A stretch of DNA of 64,000 nt from Sthenelais limicola. Taxonomy: Eukaryota; Annelida; Polychaeta; Phyllodocida; Sigalionidae. The notes beneath the pieces were generated by a model. It was not told the origin of the DNA. It did not search any database and saw only the letters and a list, made by a program, of their open reading frames with translations. Both the position numbers and the translations under genes were made by a program. Position 1 is the first letter of the stretch; each line of letters starts with the position of its first letter. This document shows, piece after piece, positions 47,905 through 57,700 of the stretch. The DNA lies in the NCBI GenBank assembly GCA_942159475.1, contig OW804094.1, positions 24,970,366 to 25,034,365 on the forward strand. Reading direction: 5' to 3'.

Positions 47905-48062
47905 TGTTATGTCTTACAGGGAAATGAGTCGCTAGTCGTGAAAGTGATATTTTTGTAATGTGTTTTCCAGAATATCTCTCCATAGAAACATTTTTATTTG
48001 TGTGGTTTCAATGCTGTATAATTATCTAATATGTCTCCGTGTTTCTGAAATGGTCCTAAAGG
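47905..48062 (+). mobile_element. Family A MITE left-end fragment (GTCGCTAGTC variant)
   Basis: TGTTATGTCTTACAGGGAAA followed by GAGTCGCTAGTCG, a variant also seen at 48500. Confidence 0.7.
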
Positions 48063-48102
48063 TGGCTGAGTTAATGAATGAACACCTTGTGTGATGCCAT
48101 TA

Positions 48103-48497
48103 TGTGATGTCTTGCCGGAAAATGAGTCGCTAGTGTTTTTCAAAGTGGTTTCTTCACAGGATTTCTTTATTGAAATGTTCTGGTTTTTAGAGGGTTCAGT
48201 ACATGCAGGCATATAAACTCGTGTACGAAATTTCGGGACATTGTATTAAATATATCCTTGCTTTGTCAAGGCCTTTGTATGGAGTATATTTAATTACTTT
48301 ACTGGTAATTACCCACCCAGAAACATTGCAAACATTTTTTTTCAAAAATAAAAATATCTAACTTAAAATATAGAAATACTTATTAGGTGTTCTAGTGTTT
48401 ACTCTCATTGGAATCACCTTGATCTCTTTTCAAATATGGGAATATCTCAAAATCCATATTTTGCGACTTATGGCACATTTTCCTAAAATGGATCACA
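48103..48497 (+). mobile_element. Family A MITE, full copy
   Basis: Starts TGTGATGTCTTGCCGGAAAA and ends CCTAAAATGGATCACA. The TA after it is shared with the next copy at 48500. The 40 bases before it repeat a stretch near 47480-47520 (GAATGAACACCTTGTGTGAT). Confidence 0.85.
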
Positions 48498-48499
48498 TA

Positions 48500-48605
48500 T
48501 GTGATGTCTTACAGAAAAATGAGTCGCTAGTCGCAAAAATGATATTTTATTGATGTGTTTTCAAGAATATCCCTCCGTAGAAAGTTTCTTTTTGGGGTGT
48601 TCATT
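48500..48605 (+). mobile_element. Family A MITE left-end fragment
   Basis: TGTGATGTCTTACAGAAAAA with the GAGTCGCTAGTCGCAAAA variant, directly adjoining the previous copy. Confidence 0.7.
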
Positions 48606-48819
48606 GCCACATTAGGTGCGTCAATTTATGTATCAATTTTTTATCCTGTAGAGGTTAGCACTTAGTCTAATCGCCCTTATGAGTTATAAATTATCACCAT
48701 AGAATTGGTTCAGATTATATTTTTGCTTAGTTATTCATTGGATCAGTCATTGATCCATCACCTTCAGATTCGTTTGCGTTGTGTTTTGTTGATCGTACTG
48801 ATAACAAGCGATTCAGACC

Positions 48820-49180
48820 AATAGGGGAGTTGCATTTGCCACTACGCATGTCTGTACAATGCATCCTGGGATGGATTCTAAAAATCTGACATACAAATCT
48901 GACATACAAATATTCTGCAATATTTTTATCGGGAATTGCAAGAATATTTTCACCGATATCATAGCTTTCATAAATGACCTATGAAGGCCAAATGCATGAT
49001 GGGAAAGATGGGGACTTGTGCCATTGAACATAATATAACACATGAATATTGACATTAGAGAATTGATGAATATTCCATGCTGAACATGGAATGTTTTCTA
49101 TAGCTTTTACACTGTACCATTAGTCCCATAATTCCATGCGAATCAAGATTCAAAATGGCGGCTATGCAAATCCCCTATTG
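48820..49180 (+). mobile_element. Family C MITE-like element, best copy
   Basis: Starts CAATAGGGGAGTTGCATTTG and ends GGCTATGCAAATCCCCTATTG, an obvious terminal inverted repeat. 361 bp, non-coding. Confidence 0.8.
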
Positions 49181-49202
49181 CAGTGCAAAGTCAGTAGAGA
49201 TA

Positions 49203-49366
49203 TGTGATGTGTAACAAAAAAATATCAAACTTAACTTATAAAAATACTTATTAGATGTCTGAATGTTTACCATCATTAGAATCGGCTAAATCTCATCTTT
49301 TCAAATATGATGGTATATCAAAATCCATTTTTGCTACTTGTGACTCATTGTCCATCAACACATCAG
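49203..49366 (+). mobile_element. Family A MITE, strongly internally deleted
   Basis: TGTGATGTGTAACAAAAAAA jumps directly to the right-half block TATCAAACTTAAC and ends TCAACACATCA. Confidence 0.75.
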
Positions 49367-50554
49367 ATTTTCAAAATGGCGGCTATGCAAACCGCCTATT
49401 GTAAAAGTCTGGTTCAATGGGAAGTTCCCCGCAACAATGGTGGACATCCATCTGTTGGAATGAAAAGCTCGGAAACCATCTGCCAACAGTCCTAACACCA
49501 ACTAGAATGATTGGAGGAAATTTTTAAAAACAATTTTTGTTTCCAGTTTTTCCGGCAGTCTGTGGCAATCCATCATTCCACTTGATGGAAAAAGAATTTA
49601 GGGGAAAAGGAGAGAAAAAGGAAGACGTTAAGACTATTGGGTCCGGTGCATACACTGGAATAATGGTCGTGGAACAACCTAGATATTGAATGGAAAAGGA
49701 TTAAAGACCCACAGCTAGGCTTTTAAAATAAAACTCAAACAAACTTTTAACTTTGAATATATTATTCCCACTCTTATAGATTGAAATTTTGATTGTAACT
49801 AACACATTTAATTTACACTATCACACTCATATTTCATTCTTCATGAAACCACCTCATTCCTAATGCTCTCTTCTTACTACCAACTGAACAATTGTAATGC
49901 ACTCATTGTATCAACGGTCAGTATGTAAGAGCATGACGCGGAATATTGTGTAATTGTTGTTTTTATATGTACTACTGTTTTTAAGAAATTAGCCTGATCT
50001 ATACTTAAACTATCTGTATATTAATCAGATAGGTACCCATTTGTATCACTGTACTACTATTAGGAGTAACAGTAAAATTGTATAGTTTGATCAGTCACTA
50101 AGTAGGTAAAATGGTTAATTAAAAATTTAGTGTTGTAGAATTAGATTAGATTCAGTATCTCTCTTTTTATATTTTATTTACTTTCTTTTCGTGTATGAAA
50201 TATATGATTAATATCTTGATGTAACTTAAAAGTAATTAAAACTCAGGCTATTCTGGGAATATTCATACTGCCGTATGGAAATGTTTGTGTCCTGAATAAA
50301 AAAAAATCAAAATCAAATCAAATCATGATGAATGCAGGGTAGGGAGGAAAACCGGAATACCAATTATGATCCCGCTAAATGCCAAAGTAGCAACCCTGCT
50401 TAAATAAAAACATTCTATAAAAAAGATCTGTCACTTATGACTATTTTTCCTCTTCCATCTTAATTATGAAATGTCATATGCGTCAGATCAGACTAGGAGA
50501 AATTATTTATTGCTTTTAGCTGCAGTTGTGCGAGGTACGAGGCACATCAGATTT
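49367..50554 (+). other. Unassigned DNA, possible LINE 3' UTR
   Basis: AATAAA at about 50297 followed by ATCAAAATCAAATCAAATC at 50305-50325 looks like a LINE tail on the plus strand. No protein-coding part was recognised before it. Confidence 0.35.
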
Positions 50555-50806
50555 TGTGATGTGTTACAGAGAAATGAGTCACAAGTTGCAAAAAGAGATA
50601 TTTAGATCACATTTGAACAAATGAGATCAAGCCGATTTCAAGGATAGTAAACGTTAGAACATCAAAATTTAAGTTTTGATTAATTTTTGAAAAAGAAATT
50701 TGGAATATCTTTGGGTGGACGATTAATAGTAAAGTAGCTGAATACTCTATAGGATGATCTTGGAAATGTATGGATCTATCAAATACACTGTCTTGAAACT
50801 TTGGAC
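50555..50806 (-). mobile_element. Family A MITE, reverse truncated copy
   Basis: TGTGATGTGTTACAGAGAAA, GAGATCAAGCCGATTTC; breaks off before the second terminus. Confidence 0.75.
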
Positions 50807-50808
50807 AT

Positions 50809-51163
50809 ATTGATGTGTTATAGCAAAATGAGTCATAAGTCGCAAAATTTATATTTTTTAAAATGAGGTATTCACAAGAGGAATGTTTTCATTATTCGTT
50901 GCTTGTAGCATGAATACATTTACCAACTTTCAAGAAAGTGTATTAAATATACCCATGTATGTATAAGGTCATCTTATAGACCATGACTGTTAAGCTACTT
51001 TACTAGGAAATTAAAATATCAAACTTCAAATATAGAAATACTTCTTAGATGTACTTCATGTTTACTACCATTAGAATCGGCTTGATCTCATCTTAACAAA
51101 TATGAAGATATCTCAAAATCCATTTTTTGCGACTTATGACTCATTTTTCTGAAACACATTATA
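50809..51163 (+). mobile_element. Family A MITE, variant subfamily
   Basis: Starts ATTGATGTGTTATAGCAAAA and ends TTTTTCTGAAACACATTATA. Interior matches 17853-18238. Confidence 0.75.
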
Positions 51164-51675
51164 TTTATACAACTTGGGGCATTAGATAACCCCCAAAATG
51201 GCAACATTCATACAAAGAGATTTTGTGAATAAAATACCTTGAAAGTATCAAAGTCGACCTGAAAACAGATGTTTACCTAGTGTCGTCAGAATGACTTCCA
51301 AATAATACCAACAGAACCTTGCTTCATTTGCTGTAGATGTAGATTTATTTTTTTTAAAGAAATTTCATTGATTCCAGTTCCTTTGCTTACACAAGGGTAA
51401 TCTCATGGTAACCATTTCAAAACAATAATCGATATCAATATATATAATATTTTTTAGATTTGTAACATTTAGTGGTATAATTCATGATGGTAACAACCTA
51501 CAAAAATAGTTTATCTAGATAGACATGCAGTTAACGAGTACATTTCAATCAAACAAGTACAATAGAATAATTTTTTGGATTTTTTGCCTCTGCCAAGGGC
51601 TACACGAGTAATAAAAACAACACTTCGCGGTACATTATTTTCACATACTCCTGGTTTCTACACTGCAAGTGAAAA
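51164..51675. other. Unassigned DNA
   Basis: A short inverted family A trace at 51190-51250; otherwise nothing recognised. Confidence 0.45.
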
Positions 51676-51830
51676 CGTCTTCGTACTAAACGTTTTTGAA
51701 GACGGTTTTTTTGTCCCCTTTTAGAAGACGGTTTTTTTCCGTTACCATGTTCAAAAACGTTTAGCTACTATCTTACCGTCTAGGCATTAAAAACCGTCTT
51801 CAATAGCGTATCAGAAAACGTTTAGATAAT
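51676..51830. repeat. Cluster of AAACGTTTTTGAAGACGG inverted repeats
   Basis: TAAACGTTTTTGAAGACGG (about 51687) is followed by AGAAGACGGTTTTTTT, the inverse GTTCAAAAACGTTTA, the inverse AAAAACCGTCTTC and AAAACGTTTAG. Several alternative stems are possible. Ends 70 bp upstream of the LTR element. Confidence 0.7.
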
Positions 51831-52044
51831 CGGGAACAAAATGAAATAAAATTGATTGAAATTTGCTTAAAAATTAATATAATTTAAAAAAAATATATAT
51901 GTAGTGGAAGTACTACGCCCTGGTGTGACTTTAGTACATCTCTAAGTCCAGTGCATTTGACCCGTTTACTTACCACTAGGTGTGCTGCTCTATTCTTCTA
52001 GTCTATTATATTAGCAGCTGGTGTTTGCCACCGTTTTACTACAA

Positions 52045-52051
52045 TATATAA
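52045..52051 (+). promoter_or_regulatory. LTR TATA-like box
   Basis: TATATAA within ACAATATATAACCAATTC, about 145 bp into the LTR, a plausible core promoter for the genomic transcript. Confidence 0.5.
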
Positions 52052-52255
52052 CCAATTCAGGCCTTATGCCATTTATGTACTACTTGTGAACACTTATGTT
52101 CCCTTTTACCCTTCAAACTGCATTTGTCAATGGTATTACGGACATGTGTTGTCCGGCTCTTTCATATTGCCACCCTTATTGTATGTACCAGACTTTGGTG
52201 TCCCTTGGAGAAAGCCAATGCTTCTGGGCCGCTACGGACACTTGTGCTAACGGGT

Positions 52256-52261
52256 AATAAA
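52256..52261 (+). promoter_or_regulatory. LTR polyadenylation signal
   Basis: AATAAA in GGGTAATAAAGTAG, followed by the GT-rich TATTGGTTGTAGG. The copy that would act in the 3' LTR is at 63592-63597. Confidence 0.55.
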
Positions 52262-52345
52262 GTAGTATTGGTTGTAGGACAATCCTTTGTTGACTGACTT
52301 TATTGACATCCGTGAGATACGAACAATTAGTAGATTCACTACAAT

Positions 52346-52363
52346 TGGTGCCGTGACCTCGAG
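52346..52363 (+). promoter_or_regulatory. Primer binding site, probably tRNA-His
   Basis: TGGTGCCGTGACC starts three bases after the 5' LTR. It is complementary to the 3' end of animal tRNA-His (…GTCACGGCACCA) over 12-13 bases, as I recall that tRNA. Further bases would need the host tRNA sequence. Confidence 0.65.
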
Positions 52364-52442
52364 CACAGACCTCCGTGTTGATCTGATCTGACGGATTGCA
52401 TAATCCGTGTTTGGCTTTCTGGACACTTTTCTTGGCAAGAAA

Positions 52443-54704
52443 ATGTCCGGTTCTGAACCTGACCCGAGTCAAGTTCAACCACTGGTTCCGGGAACAGTGG
52501 CTGTTCTGATGGAGGATGTTGGTGTAGGAGATTCAGCTCCCTCTGAATCCGAGGCCTATGAGACCAGGAAAGACGAGGTCCATAGGGGCTATGGAAACTA
52601 CAGGGATTGTCCTGAGTCTGACAGTTCGGACTCTGAGGATGGTAGGAGTCAAGTACGTCTCCTCCGGTTGCAATTGCTTAATTCCAAAGCGGATTTCCAT
52701 CGTGAGAGAGAGAGGTGCAGTAATTTTGCTAATCAAATGAGACAGTTGATTACCCAAAATCAAGACCTGCAGGCAACTTTGGATATGGTTTCATCGCAGT
52801 CGCAGGAATCTACCCGCAAGTTGCAAGTTGAGAATGAAAAGCTAAGAAATGAGGTGTCTAGGGTTGATGATTTGTCACGCCTTCACAATATGGGGGATGA
52901 TGACTCTCCTCAGACACTTGATCCATTCTTGCCGTTCCAGCAGATAATGGCGAATGCTTTGTCTCAGGCAGAGATGGCTGACTCTGAAAGAATGCCTCCT
53001 GTCTGCTCAACCTTCGCAGAGGGTGCTGTTGGATTCGGTCCGAGAGGACCCAAACCTCCCTTGAATTTCATGGCTTCTCCTGTTAATACTATGGGAGAGT
53101 CAGCGAAGAAGGTGACGTTTGATGAACGGGCTTTGTCCGGCGGATCTACTTCATCCCCTGCTGGGAGTTCTGTTACCTCTGGTAAATCGATTAAAGTGCT
53201 TGTTCACTCGCCTACACGGACTGTTGTGATCCCTCCGGGAGGAGCAGGTTGTTCGGATAGTTGGTCACAGACTTTGGATGAGGAGTCCGCTTCTCCAACT
53301 GCATTGGTACTTAATCAGACATCTGTGAAAGTTGCCAAAGCTGAGGAGTTGCCGGACAAAGGTCTTGTGAGAACGGAGACTAAGAGGGATGTTTCTGTGA
53401 AGTGTCCGGGTAAAGTTGCTACCACTACTGCAAGAGGACAGGTGATTGGAGACAAGTATGTCCCTACGCCTGAAACACCTGAAGCACCTGAAGCACAGGA
53501 AGCTGGGGCAGTTGGTGGTAGCCCTCCTGTTGGAGCAGCTCCTGCTGGGGATCCCTCAGATCCCTCCAGTAGTTCTTCCAATTCTAGCTCTGAAGATAGG
53601 AAGAGAAAGAAGAGGAAGGACAAGAAGAAGAAGAAAAAGTCAAAGAAGTCTAGAGAAAGACGTGATATTAAGATGAAGGACCGTTCATTAGTTCAGGGCT
53701 TGAACTATGATGGCTCTGATGAATCTGATGCAGATTTTGAATATGAGTGTAGTGCTACACGAAAATCAACTTCTGCCCGCCCGCCAATCATCAAGGTGTG
53801 GGATGAGAAGGATCCTTGGCGCGTGTACCTGGCAGAAATGAAGGTACTGGCTCGCGCTTACAACTGGACTGAGGAGGAATTCCTTCAGCAATTGATTACG
53901 GGGACACGACGTCCGCTTGCAGAAATGGGCGATTTGCCAGTTGATCTGAATCTCAAAAGTTTTGTGGCACATATGGATGTCAACTTTGGAGAACGATCCA
54001 AGAGCATTAAGCAGTCCGAATTCTACAATTGCAGGCAGACACCTAAGCAGACGCCTAGGCAGTTTGCTACGGAAGTGGCCAAACGTGGTCGATATGCTTT
54101 TGGAACGAAGATGGACGGAACTCTTCGTTCAATATCCCTCCGGATTTATCTTAGGGGATTGTCGAATGTAGAAATGGCTAATTGGGTGCGCTTCAGGCAA
54201 CCACACGACCTGCAGGAAGCCATCCACTGGGCAGAGACATGGGAGAGTTGTGATTTGGATGCAACTTCTACAGCCATGGTCCAGGAGGCAGCTGTGGTTC
54301 CGGACAGGAGAGAAGTTAGTCAGTTGGACACCACTAAGCGGGGAGAAAAGAAAAAGGCAAAGAGAGCAGTGACTCAGGTCGTTGAGGCGTTAGCTGCAGC
54401 TAATTCCTCGTCCGAATCTGGGAGTGAGGATGTTGGCTCTGTTATCATCCAAGCTCTCCAGACTTGGCGAGATCGCCGGAAGAACGGACAGTACGGGTCT
54501 ACTAGCTCTGAGAAGAAAGAAGAAAGGCCTAGGTTTAACCCTAGATCTTCTCGTAAACCCTACAAGCCTAGGTGTTATTTCTGTGGGGATGAGGGCCATT
54601 ATATTGCCGATTGCCCCAAGAGAAAGGCTGGTCAGGGACAGGCGGGTTCGACTGAAGCTAAGGCTACAGGGGAGAACTCGGAAAACACCAATCAACCCTC
54701 ATAA
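52443..54704 (+). CDS. gag: Gag polyprotein
   Basis: About 753 residues from ATG at 52443. The frame opens earlier, at a GTG at 52407, but the ATG has an A at -3 and is the first usable start. In order: an acidic, Ser-rich N-terminus; a likely coiled coil (about residues 75-140) with DFHRERERCSNFANQMRQL; a low-complexity middle; a Lys/Arg cluster (RKRKKRKDKKKKKKSKK) that could be a nuclear-localisation or RNA-binding patch; a capsid-like helical region starting around DPWRVYLAEMKVLARAYNW; and one CCHC zinc knuckle, CYFCGDEGHYIADC, near the C-terminus. The knuckle and position after the primer site define it as Gag, which forms the particle and packages RNA. It ends at TAA 54702-54704, with pol in another frame. 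Confidence 0.93.
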   Translation: MSGSEPDPSQVQPLVPGTVAVLMEDVGVGDSAPSESEAYETRKDEVHRGYGNYRDCPESDSSDSEDGRSQVRLLRLQLLNSKADFHRERERCSNFANQMRQLITQNQDLQATLDMVSSQSQESTRKLQVENEKLRNEVSRVDDLSRLHNMGDDDSPQTLDPFLPFQQIMANALSQAEMADSERMPPVCSTFAEGAVGFGPRGPKPPLNFMASPVNTMGESAKKVTFDERALSGGSTSSPAGSSVTSGKSIKVLVHSPTRTVVIPPGGAGCSDSWSQTLDEESASPTALVLNQTSVKVAKAEELPDKGLVRTETKRDVSVKCPGKVATTTARGQVIGDKYVPTPETPEAPEAQEAGAVGGSPPVGAAPAGDPSDPSSSSSNSSSEDRKRKKRKDKKKKKKSKKSRERRDIKMKDRSLVQGLNYDGSDESDADFEYECSATRKSTSARPPIIKVWDEKDPWRVYLAEMKVLARAYNWTEEEFLQQLITGTRRPLAEMGDLPVDLNLKSFVAHMDVNFGERSKSIKQSEFYNCRQTPKQTPRQFATEVAKRGRYAFGTKMDGTLRSISLRIYLRGLSNVEMANWVRFRQPHDLQEAIHWAETWESCDLDATSTAMVQEAAVVPDRREVSQLDTTKRGEKKKAKRAVTQVVEALAAANSSSESGSEDVGSVIIQALQTWRDRRKNGQYGSTSSEKKEERPRFNPRSSRKPYKPRCYFCGDEGHYIADCPKRKAGQGQAGSTEAKATGENSENTNQPS

Positions 54705-54712
54705 GAAGCGAG

Positions 54713-57700
54713 GTGGGGGTTGAGCAAAGGACGCCGCTTCATGGTACCACAATTCAGCCAGATTTTGTGAGTAGGATAGGAACTGGTGGTGTGGCTCAGG
54801 CACCCGTTAGTATGAAGTCTGACTTGGCAAAAGTTCAGTCGCTTCAGGAAGCGGGAGATGCTAGCTCGTTGCCGGAAAGGAACACCAGTCTGGGTGAGAA
54901 GAATTCCCCGGACAGCCCGGAAGATGGTCCCTTGGTAAGATGGGGACAACCTGGGTACCAGGCTGCTGAGGGGCAGATTGTTGTTGTGGGTAAAAACCCC
55001 AACCGGACTGCCCGGATTCAGAAAGTTTCTGTCTATGAGCCGAACACGCTGAAGATTACGAACAAGATAATTGTTCGTGAGAGATGGTACGCTCCTGTTG
55101 GTTTGGGTGAAGGAATAGGTGACTTTTTGGTGGATCCGGGTGCTACAACTAGCCTGGTGACCAAAAGGTTCTATGACTCTCTCCCTCAGCCACCGCCCCT
55201 GGTTCCGACCCGGATGGTGTGTGCGATGGGGAGTGGTATACCCATAACCACGCATGGTAGCGCGCTCTGTCCTTTGGAAATTGCAGGACGGATATACATG
55301 ATTACGTGTCTTGTCGTCAGCGGCTTGGTTGGCCCTGAAGATGGGTTATTGGGGGCTGATTTCTATCATGTCCACCGATGTAATCTGTTGGGTTGGTCTG
55401 GTGAACTGTATTTAGACAAGCAGGCTGTTTCAGTACAGTGTAAACTTTGGAAACATGCCCGGAAGAGTCTGAAACGAACCGTTGTTCAAGCTGTTGAGGT
55501 AAAGGAATTTATAGATGGAGGAGAAGTCAAGCTTTTGGAGCCTGTCCTCCTTCTACCCCGATCTGTAACCCTTGCCAAGATAGACTTGGGCAAAGGCTCA
55601 GTCACATCAGAAGGTCTGATGTTCGAGCCTGACCAACGATTGCTAAATGAGTTTGCCTTGGGTAGCTTGGACACTTATGTGTCCGGCGACGTTAATTCGT
55701 CCGTGGTGGCTTTTAGCAATCCGTCTCCGTCAACTGTGAAGTTGAATACGAATATGGTGGTTGGTAGAGTGAGTATGGTGTCCCTGGTGACACAAACTCC
55801 TCCACCAAGTGAGGAAGAGGATCCGTTGGTGAAGGCTGCTATTATTAATTCCATTCAGGTGGAGTGTCCAATAGCAGATGATGAACTGGTCGCCCCGGAG
55901 ATAGTTGTCCCACCTGTGGTGGAAGATCCGTTGGAGAAGCTTATAAAAGATTCTCACCTGTCTACTAAGGAAGAAAGAGACTTAGCACGGAAACTCTTGT
56001 TGGATTTTCAAGACTGTTTTTCGTTGCCTGGTAACAAGCTGGGATGTACTCATTTGGTGAGTCATGCTATTGATACAGGGGATGCTAATCCCATTAAGCA
56101 ATCGTACCGGCGGATACCAGTGTCCAAACGAGCAAAAGCAGAGGAGGAGATCTGGAAGATGTACCGGGAAGGCAGGATTGAGCACAGTAGTAGTCCGTGG
56201 GGGGCTCCCATAGTAATGGTTGCCAAGAAAGACGGAACACAGAGGTTCTGTGTAGACTACCGCTTGCTCAACTCGGTGACAAAGAAGGACAGCTTTCCTC
56301 TTCCTAGGATAGATGAATGTGTTGAAGCCTTGGGTGGGAACCAATGGTTTTGCACATTGGATTTGGAGAGTGGGTACTGGCAGGTAGCCATGGATGAAGA
56401 GAGCAAGCACAAGACCGCTTTCTTGTCCAGTGTTGGATTGTTTCAGTTCAAAGTTATGGCTTTTGGACTGTGCAATGCCCCTGCTACGTTTCAGCGCATG
56501 ATGGACCGCATGTTGGACGGATTGCGCTGGAAATCCTGCTTAGTTTACTTGGATGATGTGGTAGTTTTTGGCAAAACTCTCACTGAATGCTTGGACAACC
56601 TGAAGTTGGTGTTGGAAAGGATAAGACAGTACGGACTGAAGCTCAAACCTAAGAAGTGCGAGTTATTCCGTAAAGAAGTTATGTATCTTGGACGGATTGT
56701 TTCTAGTAAAGGAATCCGGGCTGATCCAAAGAAGATTGAGAAAGTTCAGAATTGGCCAGTGCCGGCAAATGCTAAGGAAGTAAGACAATTTCTAGGATTC
56801 GCATCCTATTACCGGGAATTCCAGCCGAATTTCGGGGGAATTGTTGCTCCTTTGCAAAAGATTGTTACGGACGCAGGTACGCACAAACGCTATAGCAAGC
56901 CTATAGTCTGGACTCCTAAGTGTGATGAAGCATTTAAAGCTGTCAAAGCTTTATTAACTACAGCACCTGTTCTTGGATATGCTAGGGAAGTCGGTGACTT
57001 CATTCTTGATACCGATGCAAGTGGTTTTGGGATGGCCGGCGTGCTTTCTCAGGTGCAGGACGGTAAGGAAGTTGTGTTGGCTTATGCAAGCAACAGTCTC
57101 TTGAAGTCACAGAGGAATTACTGTGCTACCAAAAGGGAATTGCTGGCTGTGCTGACCTACCTGCGCAAATTCCGCCATTATCTATTGGGGAATAGAAACT
57201 ACTATGTACGGACGGATCATGCTTCTTTGCGCTGGCTCTTGAATTTCAAGGACCCAGCTGATATGTTAGCTAGGTGGTTACTCACCTTGCAGGAGTATGG
57301 ATTAGACCAACGGATGATACTCCACCGAGCTGGATCGAGACACACCAATGCGGACGGATTGTCCAGGATCCCTACCAGAAAATGCGGACGTCCGGATTGT
57401 TCTGACTGTGGCATTCATGATGCTGTTGTTGCAGAAATATCGGTCGTTGCAGAGACTACGGTTACTTTGGGATCCCTAGAGAATAATATCCGAGTTGCTC
57501 AGCAGGAGGACCCTCTCCTGAAACGTGTTATGGGCATACTGGATGGTACCAGTCCAGTCCCGGACAAAGAAAAGATGTCCGCGGAATCACAAGAGTTCTG
57601 TGTATATGTCCATAATCGTGAGAAAATGGAAATGATAGACGGTGTCTTATGTTTGAGATGGGTACGTAAGAATACCGGACGGACGTATGTTAGGAGGATA

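Larger units (their letters stand above)
51900..52343 (+). repeat. 5' LTR
   Basis: 444 bp, TGTAGTG at the start and CACTACA at the end (perfect 7-bp inverted ends). Base-by-base reading against 63236-63679 found no difference. It contains a TATA-like box and AATAAA. Confidence 0.97.

Noticed and set aside
52407..52442. GTG start extending Gag by 12 residues
   Set aside because: Animal translation starts at ATG; the ATG at 52443 has a good context and the extension only reflects the open frame after TAA at 52401.
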